A stretch of DNA of 64,000 nt from CAVROP01 sp050008495. GTDB taxonomy: Bacteria > Acidobacteriota > Terriglobia > UBA7540. A program made the translations under genes and the position numbers. Where the stretch lies: contig JBEKMN010000002.1 in assembly GCA_050008495.1 (NCBI GenBank), positions 88,291 through 152,290 on the forward strand. Reading direction: 5' to 3'. The notes under the pieces were generated by a model. That model had not been told where the DNA came from and ran no database searches. It was given only the letters and a program-made list of their open reading frames with translations. Of the stretch, positions 1 through 8,452 are shown piece after piece. Each line of letters starts with the position of its first letter. Position 1 is the first letter of the stretch.

Positions 1-2
1 AC

Positions 3-599
3 GTGATCCCGGCCGCCGCCGACAAACTCCATTTGCAATTTTCCAAGTTCGTAGGTCCCACGCCCCCGCAAGATACGGCTATTCTGAACGCCATCGAAAT
101 CGTACCGGGAATACCTGGGAAAATGCGGCCGGTCCGCATCGTTGCGCAGACTAACTCTTACACGGACCACAGCGGCCAAGGATGGACTCCCGATCTTTAC
201 GCGAGCCAAGGCCGCCTGGCCCTTCACAACCGGCCAATGGAACAGACGCCGGACCCTCGCCTTTACTACGGAGAGCGCTACGGGCATTTCAGCTACGCCA
301 TCCCCGTCGCGACGGGGCGGCAGTACGGCTTGACGCTGCACTTTGCCGAAACGTACTTTGGACCGCAGAACTCCGGCGGGGGCGGCGCCGGTAGCCGGCT
401 GTTTGACCTTTACTGCAACGGCGTCACACTGCTTCGCAACTTCGATATTTTCAAGGAAGCCGGAGGCGCCGACCGCGCTGTGCAGAAGACCTTTCACGCC
501 TTGCCGGCCAGCCCAGCGGGGAAGCTGTTCCTCACCTTCGTTCCGGTCAAGAATTACGCCTGCGTCAATGCCATCGAGGTAGTGGACGAGTCGAAGTAA
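3..599 (+). CDS. Malectin-domain protein, C-terminal part (5' end outside window)
   Basis: The reading frame is open to the left edge, so this is the tail of a larger, probably secreted protein. Residues 8-36 look like the last strands of one malectin domain, ending in the typical LNAIEI. Residues about 43-195 form a second complete malectin domain with YGERYGHFSYAIPV, LTLHFAETYFG, SRLFDLYCNG, the DIF turn and a closing VNAIEVVDE. Malectin domains bind carbohydrate; in Acidobacteriota they are often C-terminal modules of glycoside hydrolases. The enzyme part, if any, is not visible. A repeat array begins 2 bp after the stop codon. Confidence 0.75.
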   Translation: MIPAAADKLHLQFSKFVGPTPPQDTAILNAIEIVPGIPGKMRPVRIVAQTNSYTDHSGQGWTPDLYASQGRLALHNRPMEQTPDPRLYYGERYGHFSYAIPVATGRQYGLTLHFAETYFGPQNSGGGGAGSRLFDLYCNGVTLLRNFDIFKEAGGADRAVQKTFHALPASPAGKLFLTFVPVKNYACVNAIEVVDESK

Positions 600-600
600 A

Positions 601-767
601 GGCAGAAGGCAAATCGGCAGATGGGCAGGTGGGCAGATCGGGGAGGAGCAGCGCAGCAAACGTACAGGTCCGCGTATCGCCTAGTGAAGGATGTACTGTC
701 TGCGTACCTGCCCATCTGCCTATCTGCCCACCTGCCGAACTGCCCATCTGCCTACCTGCCCAGTTGC
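601..767. repeat. Octamer array A, inverted pair with core (GGCAGRTN type)
   Basis: The left arm (601-644) is about five copies of an 8-bp word GGCAGRTN. The right arm (about 703-767) is about eight copies of the reverse complement (CTGCCNAY phase). The core between them, about 645-702, includes AGCAAACGTACAGGTC. The two arms could pair into a long imperfect hairpin. The array starts 2 bp after the stop of the malectin gene. The same arrangement with a related core occurs at 26088-26326. Confidence 0.85.
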
Positions 768-877
768 AGTAAGTCCGCTTCCCTTGATAGATTAACTAGA
801 CTTAGCGATGGCGGGGTGCAGTACTGCGACTGCCTCGGACAGGAGTAACTCTGGCCGGCGAGAAACTTTCCAAGCTT

Positions 878-1669
878 GTGGAACTGATGGCGCACTTGCG
901 AGGGCCAGAAGGCTGCCCCTGGGACCGGGCGCAGGACTACGACACCCTCAAGGGTTTAATGATCGAAGAGGCTTATGAAGTCATCGACGCGGTGAACGAG
1001 CGCGATTTCAAGGGCCTTGAAGATGAATTGGGCGACCTGCTCTTCCAGGTGGTGTTCTACTCCCGTTTGGCGGAAGAGGAGGGGCGCTTCAACATCGACG
1101 GCGTTATCGAGGCCGTGCATGCAAAACTCATCAGGCGGCATCCGCACGTTTTCGGCGAAGTGCGCGCCCGCGATGCCGGCGAAGCCCTGAAGAGCTGGCT
1201 GAAGGTAAAAGAGCAGGAGCGCGCCGCGACGGCTCAGGAGAAGAACGCCGAAAAATCCATCTTGGACGGAATCGCTGGGTCCATGCCCGCGACCCTCGTC
1301 GCTTACGAACTGGGACTGCGAGCCGCGGAGGTCGGTTTTGATTGGAAGACGGCCGAGGACGTGCTCGAGAAGGTCGAGGAGGAGATTCGAGAGATACGAC
1401 ACGAATTGAGAGCTCCGACCGAAGCCGACGCGACGCTTGCGCTGCGAGCCCGGCTCGAGGAGGAGGTCGGCGACCTGCTTTTCTCCGTAGCAAACTTGGC
1501 GAGATTCGTGCGGTCTGACCCGGAAACTTGCCTTCGGAAAGCGAATCAAAAATTCATGCGCCGGTTCCAGGCGCTCGAAAGGGAAGTCGTGGCGCAGGGG
1601 AAAAAGCTGCAGGGTTGTTCTCTGGAGGAGATGGAATCGCTTTGGAACGAGCTGAAGTCGAAAGAGTGA
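878..1669 (+). CDS. mazG: Nucleoside triphosphate pyrophosphohydrolase MazG
   Basis: MazG hydrolyses (d)NTPs to NMP and PPi, acting as a house-cleaning and stress-related enzyme in the cytoplasm. Both tandem MazG domains are visible. The N-terminal one has GCPWDR, EEAYEV and ELGDLLFQVVFY; the C-terminal one has EEIREIRHEL and EEEVGDLLFSVANL, the metal-binding Glu/Asp pattern of the family. The length (263 aa) matches E. coli MazG. The GTG at 878 is the first standard start. A CTG at 851 sits 5 bp after AGGAG and would add the usual N-terminal helix, so it may be the true start. The stop overlaps the next gene (GTGA). Confidence 0.93.
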   Translation: MELMAHLRGPEGCPWDRAQDYDTLKGLMIEEAYEVIDAVNERDFKGLEDELGDLLFQVVFYSRLAEEEGRFNIDGVIEAVHAKLIRRHPHVFGEVRARDAGEALKSWLKVKEQERAATAQEKNAEKSILDGIAGSMPATLVAYELGLRAAEVGFDWKTAEDVLEKVEEEIREIRHELRAPTEADATLALRARLEEEVGDLLFSVANLARFVRSDPETCLRKANQKFMRRFQALEREVVAQGKKLQGCSLEEMESLWNELKSKE

Positions 1670-2406
1670 AATACACCATCCGGGCTTGCGAAACGCTGCA
1701 AGAGCTTGCTGCCCTCGTCAAGATTCAGCAGCAAATTTGGGGGTATGCGGAACACGAAGTTTATCCCCTCAGGCTGTTCGTAACCCTGCGAAAGATAGGG
1801 GGGCAGGTGCTGGGAGCTTTCGCACTGCGCGGCGGGCTGGTGGGCTTTGTCGCTTCCTTGCCCGCCTGGCACGGAGCCGACCGCTATTATCATTCGCTTT
1901 CCCTTGGCGTCTTGCGCGCACACGAAAACCGGGGATTGGGTAGAGCGCTCAAGATGGCGCAAAGGCGCGAGGCGCTGCGAGCGGGAATCGGGCTTATCGA
2001 GTGGACGTTCGATCCCCTGCGAGCTAAGAATGCCTTTCTTAACATTGTCCGTCTGGGCGCCATCGCGCGCTGCTGCCAGCCGGATTATTACGGTGAGGTC
2101 GAGAGCCGTTTTCAACGTGGACTGCCCAGCGACCGGTTGATCGCGGAATGGCATCTGATCTCGGGGCGCGTTAGACGGGCGATGGCGGGAAAGCCGCCGC
2201 GCCCCGGCAAAGCGCAGCCGGTGGCGACGCTCGAGATTCCAGCCGATATCGATGGTTTAAGGCAGTCAAACCCAGGGGAGGCGCGTCGGCGCCAGTTGGC
2301 GGTTCGCAAGCAACTGCAAGAGTTTTTCGCTCAGAAGCTGGCCATCACGGGGTTCGAATACGACGTGAGGTCAGCCCGTTACCTATTGGACCCTTATGAC
2401 GATTAA
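1666..2406 (+). CDS. GNAT-family acyltransferase linked to NSAR (COG3375-like)
   Basis: The start is placed at GTG 1666, which overlaps the mazG stop; the frame is open further upstream but that part is out-of-frame mazG. The 246-aa product has a GNAT core: VGFVASLPAWH, then HSLSLGVLRAHENRGLGRALKMAQR, which fits the acyl-CoA binding loop, then IEWTFDPLRAKNAFLNI. It overlaps the downstream enolase-superfamily gene (ATGACGATTAA). In other bacteria such GNAT proteins next to N-succinylamino acid racemase are described as succinyl-CoA:D-amino acid N-succinyltransferases. That role here is inferred from context. Confidence 0.8.
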   Translation: MKYTIRACETLQELAALVKIQQQIWGYAEHEVYPLRLFVTLRKIGGQVLGAFALRGGLVGFVASLPAWHGADRYYHSLSLGVLRAHENRGLGRALKMAQRREALRAGIGLIEWTFDPLRAKNAFLNIVRLGAIARCCQPDYYGEVESRFQRGLPSDRLIAEWHLISGRVRRAMAGKPPRPGKAQPVATLEIPADIDGLRQSNPGEARRRQLAVRKQLQEFFAQKLAITGFEYDVRSARYLLDPYDD

Positions 2407-3502
2407 TCGCGTGGAACTTCGGGAAATTCAGATGCCGCTCGTCCATTCATTTGAGACGAGTTTTGGCAAGACAACCCTGCGCAGGATCGTGCTGGTGCGC
2501 GTGGATGCGGAGGGCCTTACGGGATGGGGCGAAGTGACGGCGGGTGAAGCGCCGCTGTACAGCCACGAGACTTTCGAAACAGCTTGGCATGTGTTGCGAG
2601 AGTTCCTCATTCCCTGGGCTCTGGAACATGATTGGGCATCGCCTGCGGAACTGGCGGCGCGGTTCCGCCCCATCCGCGGTCACAACATGGCCAAGGCGGC
2701 CCTCGAGAACGCGCTCTGGGTGATCGAGGCGCAACAGAAAGGCATTCCCTTGGCGAAAGCCGTGGGCGGGACGCTCGAGGAGATTCCGTGCGGTGTATCC
2801 ATCGGCATTCAAAGTAATGTCGAGGTACTGCTGGAAAAGATCGCTCGAGAAGTCTCAGCCGGCTATCAGCGGATCAAGGTGAAGGTCAAGCCGGGTTGGG
2901 ATGTCAATGTCCTGGAGCGCATCCGCACCGAATTCCCTCGTATCTCCCTGATGGCGGACGCGAATTCAGCTTACACGTTAGCCGACCTGGAGCATTTGAA
3001 GCAATTCGACCGATTCTATCTCATGATGATCGAGCAGCCGCTCGGTTGGGACGACATTATCGATCACGCCAAGCTGCAAAGGGAAATCTCCACGCCGATT
3101 TGCCTCGATGAGTCGATTCACAGCGCCGACGACGCGCGCAAGGCCATTGATTTAGGAGCGTGCAAAATCATTAACATGAAACTGGGCCGCGTGGGGGGCT
3201 TTACCTCGGCCCGACGGCTTCACGAAGTTTGCCGGGCAAGGAACATTCCGGTTTGGTGCGGGGGGATGCTCGAGTCCGGCATCGGGCGCGCCCACAATGT
3301 CGCCATGTCCTCGCTCCCTGGTTTTACTCTTCCGGGTGACGTTTCAGCCAGCCGGCGGTACTGGACGGAGGACATTATCTCCCCGGAAGTGACCGTCAGC
3401 CCTCACGGAACTATCCGGGTGCCCCAGACCCCCGGGCTGGGTTATGAGCCCGACCTCGATCGAATCGAAAAAGTAACCACACGGAAGGAGCAGTTTAGCT
3501 AG
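2396..3502 (+). CDS. menC: o-Succinylbenzoate synthase / N-succinylamino acid racemase
   Basis: An enolase-superfamily enzyme of 368 aa in the MLE subgroup. Catalytic residues are visible: Lys161-x-Lys163, metal ligands Asp188 (MADAN), Glu213 (IEQPL) and Asp238 (CLDES), and Lys262 in INMKLGRVGG. OSBS makes o-succinylbenzoate in menaquinone synthesis; many members racemise N-succinylamino acids instead or as well. No other men genes are in the window, and the start lies inside the end of a GNAT gene, so the racemase role is more likely. The symbol follows the family, not a proven function. Confidence 0.85.
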   Translation: MTINRVELREIQMPLVHSFETSFGKTTLRRIVLVRVDAEGLTGWGEVTAGEAPLYSHETFETAWHVLREFLIPWALEHDWASPAELAARFRPIRGHNMAKAALENALWVIEAQQKGIPLAKAVGGTLEEIPCGVSIGIQSNVEVLLEKIAREVSAGYQRIKVKVKPGWDVNVLERIRTEFPRISLMADANSAYTLADLEHLKQFDRFYLMMIEQPLGWDDIIDHAKLQREISTPICLDESIHSADDARKAIDLGACKIINMKLGRVGGFTSARRLHEVCRARNIPVWCGGMLESGIGRAHNVAMSSLPGFTLPGDVSASRRYWTEDIISPEVTVSPHGTIRVPQTPGLGYEPDLDRIEKVTTRKEQFS

Positions 3503-3519
3503 CGTGGCGCTCGCCGCCA

Positions 3520-3575
3520 TTGTAGGGGTGGCCGTTCTTGCCACCCTAGTTGCAACCACAAGGGTTGCCTCTACC
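3520..3575. repeat. REP-like palindromes (GTAGGGG family)
   Basis: Two adjacent inverted repeats fill most of the gap between menC and the EamA gene: GTAGGGGTGGCC...GCCACCCTAG (3522-3549) and GCAACCACAAGGGTTGC (about 3552-3568). Related copies are at 9661-9743, 19020-19048, 37302-37330 and 48245-48272. Confidence 0.7.
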
Positions 3576-3610
3576 GAGGCGGGACGCCACCCTAGCACGC
3601 GCGGAGGCAC

Positions 3611-4534
3611 GTGTCGCACGGGTCAGTCCAACATCATCGCCACAGCCATGCCCTGATGCACGTTCTGATGTTCTTGGGGACGGTGTTTTGGGCTTCGAAC
3701 ATTGTGGCCGGAAAAGAGGCTGTGAACGGTTTTGGCGCCATGGGGTTGCCGCAATTGCGCTTGGCGGGCGCCGCCATCCTTTTTGCTGTTTTGTTTTTGG
3801 CGTGGCGCGGCTGGCCTGAGTGGCACTTGGGCGGCCGTCAATGGCTTGTTCTCCTGGGTGTTGCATTCAACGGTCTAACTCTAAACCAGATATGTTTTAT
3901 TAATGGCTTGGCCAGGACTTCAGTGGCGCACACCGGCCTCATCGTAGCGATCGGCCCGGTGATGACGCTGGCGCTCGCATGCTTAATGAGGCTCGAGCCG
4001 TTGACCCTTCCCAAGCTGCTCGGCATGCTGATTTCCATCGTGGGAGTTGCGATGCTTACTCTTGGGGGGCAGGAACCGGGGAGTACAGCGCACTGGCAAG
4101 GGGACCTGATCGTGCTGGCCGGCAGCGCGTCCTTCGCTTACTATACAATTCAGGTCAAGGAAATCGCGAATCAGTACGATACTCTTACCCTGAACACCGT
4201 GACCTTTGCCTTGGGTTGCTTGCTGATGATTCCATTTGCGGCTCGATCGGTGATGCATATCCGCTGGGCCAAGGTAACCCTGGGCGCCTGGGGCGGCCTG
4301 GCGTTTATGATCACCTTAGGTACAGTCGTGGCCTACCTCTTCTACGCCTTCGCCCTGACGGAGCTTGCCGCTTCGCGCGTGGCGGCGTTCAACTACCTTC
4401 AGCCAGTGGTGGCGGCGCTGCTGGGGGCGTGGCTGCTCGGCGAAAGTATGACGCGGCGCGTGATCGTCAGCGGCACGCTAATCCTTCTGGGCGTGTACTT
4501 GGCCGAACGCGAGCGGGGGGAAGAGGGGCAGTAG
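3611..4534 (+). CDS. EamA/DMT-family transporter
   Basis: An inner-membrane protein of 307 aa with ten predicted hydrophobic helices in two EamA halves (first from about residue 15, second from about 160). A typical start is TVFWASNIVAGKEAV and the end is FNYLQPVVAALLGAWLLGESMTRR. DMT transporters export metabolites such as amino acids; the substrate cannot be told. The start is GTG 3611 or an ATG at 3656, the latter fitting the usual DMT N-terminus. The TAG stop is formed inside the first unit of an octamer repeat array. Confidence 0.88.
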   Translation: MSHGSVQHHRHSHALMHVLMFLGTVFWASNIVAGKEAVNGFGAMGLPQLRLAGAAILFAVLFLAWRGWPEWHLGGRQWLVLLGVAFNGLTLNQICFINGLARTSVAHTGLIVAIGPVMTLALACLMRLEPLTLPKLLGMLISIVGVAMLTLGGQEPGSTAHWQGDLIVLAGSASFAYYTIQVKEIANQYDTLTLNTVTFALGCLLMIPFAARSVMHIRWAKVTLGAWGGLAFMITLGTVVAYLFYAFALTELAASRVAAFNYLQPVVAALLGAWLLGESMTRRVIVSGTLILLGVYLAERERGEEGQ

Positions 4535-4632
4535 GCAGTCGGCAGGTCGGCAGATGGGCAGGTCGGCAGTTGGCAGGTCCGCAGTTGGCAGGTCGGCTGA
4601 TGGGTGGGTCGGCAGTGGGGTGATGGGCGTTG
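4526..4632. repeat. Octamer array B (GGCAGRTN type), one-sided
   Basis: About 12-13 degenerate copies of an 8-bp word (GGCAGGTC, GGCAGATG, GGCAGTTG and similar) run from the last codons of the EamA gene to 40 bp before pbpG. The first unit provides the TAG stop. No inverted right arm is seen, unlike arrays A and C. Confidence 0.85.
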
Positions 4633-4670
4633 GACACTTAATCTCTCTCCCAGCATAAGGACCAGGCAGG

Positions 4671-5624
4671 ATGAATTTCCTTTCACGATATCGAGGTCAT
4701 TGGACCTCTCGGCAACTCTTTCGACTGATTGCGGGGATGGCCGTTGCGTTCGTGCTCTTGAATCTGGAATCCGGAATCTGGAATGCGGCTTGGCCGCCCG
4801 ATGGGGCGGACCCAACGTCTAAGCCCGCATCTTCAAAGGCGGACGCCGGTTCTCAGAAGACTGCCTTCCATCCGGACGTGCACTCCAACATTGCTGCGAT
4901 CGCCGATGCCGAGACGTCCACGCTGCTCTATGAGAAGAATGCGAGCCGAGTCACTCCGATTGCCTCGATTACTAAATTGATGACGGCAATCGTCATGCTC
5001 GATGCGAAGCTCCCGCTAACCGATCTGGTAACAGTCAGCGAGGCGGACATCGACGATTTGAAAGGCACGCGGTCTTACTTAAGCCTTGGCACCACCTTGT
5101 CGCGCGAAGCCATGCTACACCTTGCTTTGATGTCGTCGGAGAATCGGGCCGCGGCGTGTCTGAGCCGCTACTACCCAGGAGGGCGGCCGGCTTTCATTGC
5201 CGCGATGAACCGCAAAGCGCAGGAACTGGGTATGGACAACAGCCACTTTGTGAGTCCGAATGGGCTCTCTCCTGAGAATGTTTCGACGGCCCGGGACCTG
5301 GTAAGACTCGTGAAAGCCGCCTGCCAATATCCGTTGATACGGCAATTCTCCACGGACACTCAATTCGATGTTTACGTAGGCAAACTGGGCAGAATGAAGC
5401 TGCAATACGGCAACACGGACCGGTTAGTCGGCCGTCAGGATTGGGATATCGAGCTTCAAAAAACGGGCTTCATCAATGAATCCGGCAGATGCCTCGTAAT
5501 GGACGCGCAGGTGGATGGCAGGAACCTCATCATGGTGTTCTTGGATGCCTATGGCCGATTGACCTGTTTTGCCGACGCTCGTCGCGTACGCAGGCAATTG
5601 GCTGCTCTAGAGCGGCGACGGTAG
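4671..5624 (+). CDS. pbpG: D-alanyl-D-alanine endopeptidase / PBP7 (peptidase S11)
   Basis: A periplasmic low-molecular-weight penicillin-binding protein of 317 aa that cleaves peptidoglycan cross-links. The three active-site motifs are intact: S99-I-T-K102, S156-E-N158 and K264-T-G266. The wording around them (MSSENRAAACL, QKTGFINESGRCLVM) is that of E. coli PbpG rather than DacA. An N-terminal hydrophobic segment (about residues 18-31) anchors or exports the protein. The DNA for the end of that segment (4763-4789) is itself a short heptamer repeat. Confidence 0.92.
   Translation: MNFLSRYRGHWTSRQLFRLIAGMAVAFVLLNLESGIWNAAWPPDGADPTSKPASSKADAGSQKTAFHPDVHSNIAAIADAETSTLLYEKNASRVTPIASITKLMTAIVMLDAKLPLTDLVTVSEADIDDLKGTRSYLSLGTTLSREAMLHLALMSSENRAAACLSRYYPGGRPAFIAAMNRKAQELGMDNSHFVSPNGLSPENVSTARDLVRLVKAACQYPLIRQFSTDTQFDVYVGKLGRMKLQYGNTDRLVGRQDWDIELQKTGFINESGRCLVMDAQVDGRNLIMVFLDAYGRLTCFADARRVRRQLAALERRR
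4763..4789. repeat. Heptamer array K inside pbpG signal region (ATCYGGA)
   Basis: ATCTGGA, ATCCGGA, ATCTGGA and a partial fourth unit lie in frame within the signal or anchor part of pbpG. They encode a stretch including LESGIWN. Confidence 0.6.
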
Positions 5625-5751
5625 CAGGAAGGTTGGACAGTCGATGCGTTGCTCCCAAAACCGCGAGTTGGCAGGAACCTCAAGCTTGTGGGCGTAATAC
5701 CTACCCCGATTTGCCATCCCGTGAATGCTCCCGCCGTGTATACTGGTTACG

Positions 5752-6453
5752 ATGAAGATCAAGGTGCTCTTCTTTGGGCTGACGCATGACCTGGCGGGGG
5801 TTCAACAAGAGGAGGCGGAGATTCCGGACGGGGCCAACCTGGATGACCTTTGGGAGCGGTACGCGGCGCGTTTTCCACGCTTAAACGACCTCTCGCAAGC
5901 GGTTTTGCTCGCCGTGAATCAGGACATTGCGAACCGGGCCCGAGTCCTACAAGATGGAGATGAAGTGGCGTTTCTTCCCCCGGTCAGCGGTGGCTCGAAC
6001 CAGGACTATTATTTGCTGACCCGCTCTCCTATCCCCACCGCGGAGCTAGTACATCAACAAAAGGCTGCCGAAGATGGCGCTGTCATAGTGTTCGAAGGTG
6101 TCGTGCGGAACAATTCCAACGGGCGACGAACGCTCTACCTCGAGTACGAAGCGTACGAGCCGATGGCCATCCGCAAGATGCAGGAAATCGGGCTAGAGGC
6201 GAGAGGAAAATTCGAAATCGACCACCTCGGAATGATACACAGGCTGGGGCGGTTGGAAATCGGCGAGACCAGTGTGGCGATTATTGTAACTTCTGCCCAC
6301 CGGCGCGCCGCCTTTGGCGCCTGTCAATTTGCCATCGACCGGCTAAAGCAAATCGTTCCGATCTGGAAGAAGGAATATTTTGAGGACGGCTCGGTCTGGG
6401 CGGAAGGCGAGGGCCATGGAAGCGTGCTGAGCCCAAATAACAACCCCACATAA
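5752..6453 (+). CDS. moaX: MoaD-MoaE fusion, molybdopterin synthase
   Basis: Both subunits of molybdopterin synthase lie in one 233-aa chain. Residues 1-81 are MoaD, a ubiquitin-like sulfur carrier ending in the essential Gly80-Gly81 (PPVSGGSN). Residues about 88-225 are MoaE, with EGVVRNNSNGR, LEYEAYEPMA, HRLGRLEIGE and IWKKEYFEDGSVW. The Gly-Gly is internal, so either cleavage after it or activation in place is needed; MoaX of Mycobacterium tuberculosis is a known fusion of this type. ATG 5752 is chosen over an upstream in-frame start because MoaD begins with the MKIKVLFFG strand. Confidence 0.92.
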   Translation: MKIKVLFFGLTHDLAGVQQEEAEIPDGANLDDLWERYAARFPRLNDLSQAVLLAVNQDIANRARVLQDGDEVAFLPPVSGGSNQDYYLLTRSPIPTAELVHQQKAAEDGAVIVFEGVVRNNSNGRRTLYLEYEAYEPMAIRKMQEIGLEARGKFEIDHLGMIHRLGRLEIGETSVAIIVTSAHRRAAFGACQFAIDRLKQIVPIWKKEYFEDGSVWAEGEGHGSVLSPNNNPT

Positions 6454-6469
6454 GGCTCCCGGAAACGCT

Positions 6470-7273
6470 ATGGAGAATACCCTGAAAGTCGCAATCGATA
6501 TCGCCCGCGAGGCAGGTGACCTGCTTCTGGAACATTTTCGCCAGCCTCTCGAGATCAGTTACAAGCGGCGCTCGGACTTGGTGACCGAGGCGGACCGGAA
6601 ATCGGAAACCTTAATCGTGGAACGGCTGAAAAGCCACTTTCCGGAGTACGCGATCGTGGCGGAAGAAGGAGGAGGGCAAAGGACGGGCTCGGATTATTGC
6701 TGGTACGTCGATCCGCTCGATGGGACAACCAATTTTGCGCACGGGTTTCCCATATTCTGCGTCACATTGGGGCTCGCTTATCGCGGCGAAGTGGTGGCAG
6801 GGGTAGTTTATGATCCCACTCGCGACGAGCTGTTCACGGTGGAACGGGGGGCAGGGGCTTTCCTCAATGGGGAGCGCCTCTCGGTGTCAAAGAACGCCAA
6901 CTTGTCAGATTGCCTGGTGGCAACCGGTTTCCCGCCTTTCGCTTCGAATCACGATTTAAATGTCGAGTTCTATTTTCGGTTTACACAGCTCACTCACGGC
7001 ATTCGGCGCGCCGGCTCCGCCGCTTTGGACCTCTGCTGTGTCGCGGCCGGCCGATTCGACGGCTTTTGGGAGTTGAAGCTCAATCCCTGGGACAAGGCGG
7101 CGGGCACCTTGCTCGTTACGGAAGCCGGCGGCCGCGTGAGCGGCATTACCGGCAAACCGTTCGAACTACTTGGAGACGATATCTTCGTCTCGAACGGCCT
7201 AATTCACGATCAGATGGTCGCCGTGTTCAAAGAGGTCCTGGAGCGGCGCGGCGACGCGGACGGGCGCTTCTGA
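6470..7273 (+). CDS. suhB: Inositol-1-monophosphatase family protein
   Basis: A Mg-dependent sugar phosphatase of 267 aa. Metal-binding motifs are present: Glu65/Glu66 (VAEEGG), D81-P-L-D84-G-T-T-N and the late NPWDKAAGTLLVTEAGG. Family members dephosphorylate inositol 1-phosphate and related substrates; SuhB proteins can also take part in rRNA antitermination. It starts 16 bp after moaX, with which it may be co-transcribed. Confidence 0.9.
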   Translation: MENTLKVAIDIAREAGDLLLEHFRQPLEISYKRRSDLVTEADRKSETLIVERLKSHFPEYAIVAEEGGGQRTGSDYCWYVDPLDGTTNFAHGFPIFCVTLGLAYRGEVVAGVVYDPTRDELFTVERGAGAFLNGERLSVSKNANLSDCLVATGFPPFASNHDLNVEFYFRFTQLTHGIRRAGSAALDLCCVAAGRFDGFWELKLNPWDKAAGTLLVTEAGGRVSGITGKPFELLGDDIFVSNGLIHDQMVAVFKEVLERRGDADGRF

Positions 7274-7294
7274 GGATCGCGGGCTCTTTTCGCC

Positions 7295-7434
7295 TGTCAT
7301 TCTGAGCGCAGCGAAGTCCGATTTCCGGACCCCGATGGGGTCCATCGGACCCCAGAAATCGGGGAATCTCTGCAGTTTCCTGACTCCCCTGCGAAGGGCA
7401 ACCGCGGAGATGCTTCGCTGCGCTCAGAATGACA
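7295..7434. repeat. Large inverted repeat (TGTCATTCTGAGCG family)
   Basis: TGTCATTCTGAGCGCAGCG at 7295 is mirrored by its reverse complement ending at 7434. Inside are smaller palindromes around CCCGATGGGGTCC. A related pair lies at 10687-10770. This is a dispersed intergenic family seen in several phyla. Confidence 0.75.
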
Positions 7435-7498
7435 CTGGGGGGCAAAGGAAGAGCATCAGCGTTTAAATTACGCCCATTCACGATTTCGAGAGGTACAT

Positions 7499-8350
7499 TT
7501 GGTGAGACCCGCACGACCGCGGCGATTCCTCCGGCGAAGGGGACTGATTACGTTATCGCTGAGCGGCCGCGATGCACCTCCCCTCGCATCGCCTCTTTCG
7601 CCGGATCCGGAGATTACCGAAACCGACATCTGGCTGCACCGGCTTAGCCCCGCCCACGATGGGTTAAAGATCGCGCAACTGACAGACCTGCATCACAGTC
7701 TTTTTACTCCCCTGGAAGAGATCCAACGAGCTGTCCAACTGGCCAATCATTTGCGGCCGGATGTGGTGGCGTTGACGGGCGATTACGTGACCCTTTCCCC
7801 AACTTATATCTGGCCGGTCGCGAGAGCGTTGGGGAAATTACGCGCCCGGCTGGGGGTGTTTGCCGTGCTGGGCAACCACGATTTTCGGGTGGATGCGGAG
7901 GAGATCACGCAGGCGCTTCGTTCGCAGCGCATCCGCGTGCTTCGCAATACGCACTGCGCTTTGAGATCCGGATCGGCCAAGCTTTGGGTGGTGGGCGTGG
8001 ATGATCTTTGGTGGGAAGCGGCGGACATTCGCGCTGCCCTGCGGCTGGTTCCGGCCCGCGACCCCAAGATTCTCCTCTGCCATAACCCCCTGGGCATCCG
8101 CATGGCCGCGGCGCACGGGATCGATTTGATGCTTTCGGGGCACACTCATGGAGGACAGGTCCGGCTTCCGATGGTCGGCTCGGTGTATGGGAGGTCAAAG
8201 TTGGGTGAGCGGTTTGTGGAAGGCTGGAATCGGCTGGATGGAACCCAAATCTACGTGAGCCGAGGTATCGGCAAAGTCCTGGTCCCGTTGCGCTACGGTT
8301 GTCCTCCGGAAATCACCCTGCTGCGCCTGCGGTCGGAAGCAAAGAAATAG
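7499..8350 (+). CDS. Metallophosphoesterase (YkuE/LpxG-like)
   Basis: A calcineurin-like phosphoesterase of 283 aa. The five metal motifs are visible: LTDLHHS, LTGDYV, GNHDFR, LLCHNP and LSGHTHGGQV. The basic N-terminus (PRRFLRRRG) followed by a short hydrophobic stretch resembles a weak Tat or membrane signal. Related proteins are YkuE and YaeI and the UDP-2,3-diacylglucosamine hydrolase LpxG; the substrate here is not known. The start is TTG 7499 and is uncertain. Confidence 0.85.
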   Translation: MVRPARPRRFLRRRGLITLSLSGRDAPPLASPLSPDPEITETDIWLHRLSPAHDGLKIAQLTDLHHSLFTPLEEIQRAVQLANHLRPDVVALTGDYVTLSPTYIWPVARALGKLRARLGVFAVLGNHDFRVDAEEITQALRSQRIRVLRNTHCALRSGSAKLWVVGVDDLWWEAADIRAALRLVPARDPKILLCHNPLGIRMAAAHGIDLMLSGHTHGGQVRLPMVGSVYGRSKLGERFVEGWNRLDGTQIYVSRGIGKVLVPLRYGCPPEITLLRLRSEAKK

Positions 8351-8418
8351 ACGCTTGTTCTTCATCGGCAGGCACCGAGTCTTTGTTATCGGGTATAGTA
8401 GCTCATTGCTGAAAGCCC

Positions 8419-8452
8419 ACTGATTACTGATGACTGAATACTGAAAACTATG
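8419..8452. repeat. Heptamer array J (ACTGATN)
   Basis: Five units (ACTGATT, ACTGATG, ACTGAAT, ACTGAAA, then ACTATG) run directly into the ATG of nupC, so the last unit supplies the A of the start codon. Confidence 0.65.

Noticed and set aside
5711..5744. Promoter before moaX (TTGCCA and TATACT)
   Set aside because: The two boxes are 22 bp apart, outside the usual 16-18 bp spacing.
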